A DNA stretch of 64,000 nt, taken from assembly GCF_015767675.1 (NCBI RefSeq), contig NZ_CP065217.1:620001-684000 (forward strand), written 5' to 3'. Below are positions 61,730 to 64,000 of the stretch, one piece after another. The translations under genes and the position numbers were made by a program. The notes below the pieces were generated by a model. The model ran no database searches, was not told where the DNA came from, and was given only the letters and a program-made list of their open reading frames with translations. This stretch comes from Vibrio navarrensis. GTDB taxonomy: Bacteria; Pseudomonadota; Gammaproteobacteria; Enterobacterales; Vibrionaceae. The stretch's first letter is position 1. Every line of letters starts with the position of its first letter.

Positions 61730-64000
61730 ATGGAAAACCCGTTTTTTACTGCCCTTGAACAACAAGGCTTCAAGGCTGCCACGCTGGCAAGCGAGACCAA
61801 TAGTGTCCTGATGCCGTTTATGCATTACCTGAACAACAGCATCAAGGCACTGGAGAACAAGGAAGTCAGCTGTGAATGGAAGCCTGTTGCCAGTAAACGC
61901 TATCAGCTCAAGCCTGACAAACGTATCTGGCAACTGTTGCCAGTGAGCGAAATAGATGTTTTCGTCGGTAAGGAAGGCTGGTTTGAGATTCTTACTGTTG
62001 ATGGTGAGTTACCTGATGCTGATTTTGACCCGGATGAAAAAGATCCGATTCAGCAAGGTAAAGGTAAAGGTCGGCGGGAGACAGAGATATCTGATGGTGG
62101 ATATATCGCTTCAGCTTACCAACTGTATTTACCCAACCTTGAGTTGGATGACGATCCGATTTCATGGAGCGGTTATCAGCTGGAACTGCGTCCATTAGGT
62201 GTTCAGCTTGACCAGTTAGAGTCGGTTTATATCGACGGCCAGCCATGTAAGGTTTCGAAACAGGCTGGTGCTCGTCTGGCTCTGCAAGGCCATGTAAAAG
62301 CCAGCAGTAAACTGTCTATTGGCGGGCAAGACACGCCTTTCACCTGGATTAAAGGAATGGACGAATCCCGGCTTAAACAATGGCAAGCCAAATCCAATGG
62401 CAATGGTTGGCTGCTGTTTTCAGAGGTGCGTCCACAGCTGGATGGCCATAAGCTCGAAGACATTACAGATAAGCAACTGGCAGGGCTGAGTTGTGGTCAC
62501 TTTCAAAGTCAGGGGCAATCCCTGCAAAGTGATCACTGGGAGTTACGTGTAGAAAGCAACAAGCAAACGCGAAGCCTGATACTGGAAAGCCGTACTAATC
62601 AAGAGTTCAAGGATACCGATTCTCTTATATGCCCAGTATTTCCAGCTCTTTGCTGGCAACTGGAAAAAGCGCGAGTCGAAGAAAAATGGATTCAGCTGTT
62701 CGAGAAGGAAGGTAGCGACGATACCGGCAAGTCCGATCTGGACTATTTCTTTGACGATAACCAGAACATCAAAATCCTCGATTCTACTCAAGGCAAATTT
62801 GATGATGGCTTCCGCGTACTCAAGGCTCGTCAGGATGAACGCCAGATCCTGCTGGCCAGGAATATCAAAGGCAAGAAAAACTGGAATAGCGAGTATCCAT
62901 CCCAACACGGGAAGTCCCGCGAGATCCGCGTGAGCGTGGATACCAGCCAGCTCAAACGTCAGAAGGATGCCATCAACCAACTGATGAGCCGACCATCGGG
63001 TGGTCATTGGCCTTTGATTCAGATGTTGCAAAAGCGTGAGCAAACTCGTTGGCCAGACATTCCGACTGTACAAATCGTTGAATCCGAATGGAAAGTACTG
63101 ACAGACCCGAACTTCGATGGCTGTGATCGTCAGCGCGAGTTTGTTACCAAAGCCTTGGCGAACGAAGATTTCACCATTCTGGATGGCCCTCCGGGTACAG
63201 GGAAAACCACCACAATTATTGAACTGATCATGCAACTGGTGTTGCAGGGTAAACGTGTTCTGTTGTCGGCTTCAACCCATGCAGCTATCAACAACGTGCT
63301 TGAACGCATCAAGGAAAATCCAGCGCTGTCAGCACAAATATTTCCGCTGCGCATCGGGGATGAAAACAACGCCATCGGTGTTGAAGAATTCCAGTTCGAT
63401 AATCTGCTCAGCGGTCTTCAGAAAATCCAAGGGTGTGATCAGCTCAGCAAGCAGTTAATGGTGGATTCTTCCAATCTTGTTTGTGGGACCACCATAGGTA
63501 TTCTGAGGCTGTTCAATGATCGCGAGGTGTCACTGGATACCGGCGAGCCACCGTTTGATGTGATGATTATTGACGAGTGCAGTAAAACCACCTTTCAGGA
63601 ATTCCTGGTGCCTGCCCGCTTCGCCAAGCGCTGGGTCTTGGTGGGCGACGTGCGTCAGCTATCGCCGTTTACTGATCGTGAGCAAATTGTTGCCAACCTC
63701 GATAATCTGATGCTGGTTCCGCCCAAAGGCAAAACACCAGGTCAGAACCTTTCTGCAGCAGTCCAGCAAGCCTGTTTTCTTTTGGAAGAGCTGCGAGGCA
63801 ATAATAAATCTCCGTATTCACAGCCAATGCTGGTGCCTGTTACACGTGACGTTGCAAACGCATTGCTTGCAGAAATTCGAACACGCACTTCACTGCCAAA
63901 ACTTGCCAAGGGCCTGGATAACCTGTTGGTCGTAATGGCAAGAGAGGGACGTTATGCCGATCGCCATCAGCTTGGGCTGAAACAGATCCAGCAGAAGCCG
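61730..64000 (+). CDS. SF1 (Upf1/DNA2-like) helicase, 3' end outside window
   Basis: The frame is open from ATG 61730 (or GTG 61727; AGGA at 61717) to the window end, 757 codons. Residues 1-460 match no family I recognise and include a Lys/Gly-rich linker near 110. The helicase core starts near 470: Walker A GPPGTGKTTT from 486, motif Ia LLSASTHAAINNVLERI, motif II MIIDECS with Asp615-Glu616, motif III WVLVGDVRQLSPF. Motifs IV-VI should lie past the edge. Cys in DECS, where many have Ala or Ser, is a small oddity. It is coupled to the AAA ATPase gene. Confidence 0.85.
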   Translation, partial: MENPFFTALEQQGFKAATLASETNSVLMPFMHYLNNSIKALENKEVSCEWKPVASKRYQLKPDKRIWQLLPVSEIDVFVGKEGWFEILTVDGELPDADFDPDEKDPIQQGKGKGRRETEISDGGYIASAYQLYLPNLELDDDPISWSGYQLELRPLGVQLDQLESVYIDGQPCKVSKQAGARLALQGHVKASSKLSIGGQDTPFTWIKGMDESRLKQWQAKSNGNGWLLFSEVRPQLDGHKLEDITDKQLAGLSCGHFQSQGQSLQSDHWELRVESNKQTRSLILESRTNQEFKDTDSLICPVFPALCWQLEKARVEEKWIQLFEKEGSDDTGKSDLDYFFDDNQNIKILDSTQGKFDDGFRVLKARQDERQILLARNIKGKKNWNSEYPSQHGKSREIRVSVDTSQLKRQKDAINQLMSRPSGGHWPLIQMLQKREQTRWPDIPTVQIVESEWKVLTDPNFDGCDRQREFVTKALANEDFTILDGPPGTGKTTTIIELIMQLVLQGKRVLLSASTHAAINNVLERIKENPALSAQIFPLRIGDENNAIGVEEFQFDNLLSGLQKIQGCDQLSKQLMVDSSNLVCGTTIGILRLFNDREVSLDTGEPPFDVMIIDECSKTTFQEFLVPARFAKRWVLVGDVRQLSPFTDREQIVANLDNLMLVPPKGKTPGQNLSAAVQQACFLLEELRGNNKSPYSQPMLVPVTRDVANALLAEIRTRTSLPKLAKGLDNLLVVMAREGRYADRHQLGLKQIQQKP

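Overview
The window reads as a gammaproteobacterial chromosome of the genus Vibrio. Gene order and protein sequences follow the Vibrio core genome: phoBR, ppx-ppk, pstCAB-phoU, prx/oxyR, aceBA, queA-tgt-yajC-secDF, suhB, trmJ, the isc operon, pepB, ndk, rlmN, rodZ, ispG, hisS, yfgM, bamB, der, xseA, guaBA. The OxyR-type regulator at 20887-21792 has Glu204-His205-Cys206 and Cys215, the arrangement described for OxyR2 of Vibrio vulnificus, and it diverges from a 2-Cys peroxiredoxin. V. vulnificus or a close relative is therefore the best guess. No rRNA, tRNA or CRISPR array was seen.

Left end (1-1905): two oppositely oriented copies of one IS630-family element. The minus-strand copy sits at a TA inside the plus-strand copy, and the plus-strand copy had itself landed at a TA inside an erythromycin-esterase-like lipoprotein gene, leaving a 3'-truncated pseudogene. 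Next come mepA, the trhP(yegQ)-yfhL pair and rdgC.

5.8-19 kb is a phosphate and polyphosphate block: phoB-phoR-pstS, convergent ppk-ppx, then pstC-pstA-pstB-phoU with a Pho box at the -35 position of pstC, and a PPK2-family kinase. PstC and PstA carry large extra non-permease domains. cutC, the prx/oxyR2 pair and the glyoxylate-shunt genes aceB and aceA follow.

25.5-58 kb is core housekeeping: a CBS protein, a secreted GlyGly-CTERM trypsin-like protease, tRNA queuosine synthesis (queA, tgt), the SecDF-YajC translocase accessory, suhB, trmJ, the complete iscRSUA-hscBA-fdx-iscX operon with two IscR-type sites, pepB, ndk, rlmN, rodZ, ispG, hisS, yfgM, bamB, der, a GAF-GGDEF protein, a zinc ribbon, xseA, and guaB-guaA with two PurR-like boxes.

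Right end (58042-64000) is accessory DNA placed directly after the guaA terminator. It starts with a decayed group II intron whose reverse transcriptase stops after about 115 residues, then the 3' remnant of an acidic protein gene, a glutathione-S-transferase-like fragment, a Ycf46-type AAA ATPase, and a large SF1 (Upf1/DNA2-like) helicase that runs off the window. The tightly linked ATPase-helicase pair is the best candidate here for an undescribed, possibly defence-related, system; nothing in the sequence proves that role. The 258 bases between the acidic ORF and the GST-like fragment (59466-59723) are AT-rich and hold nothing I recognise.
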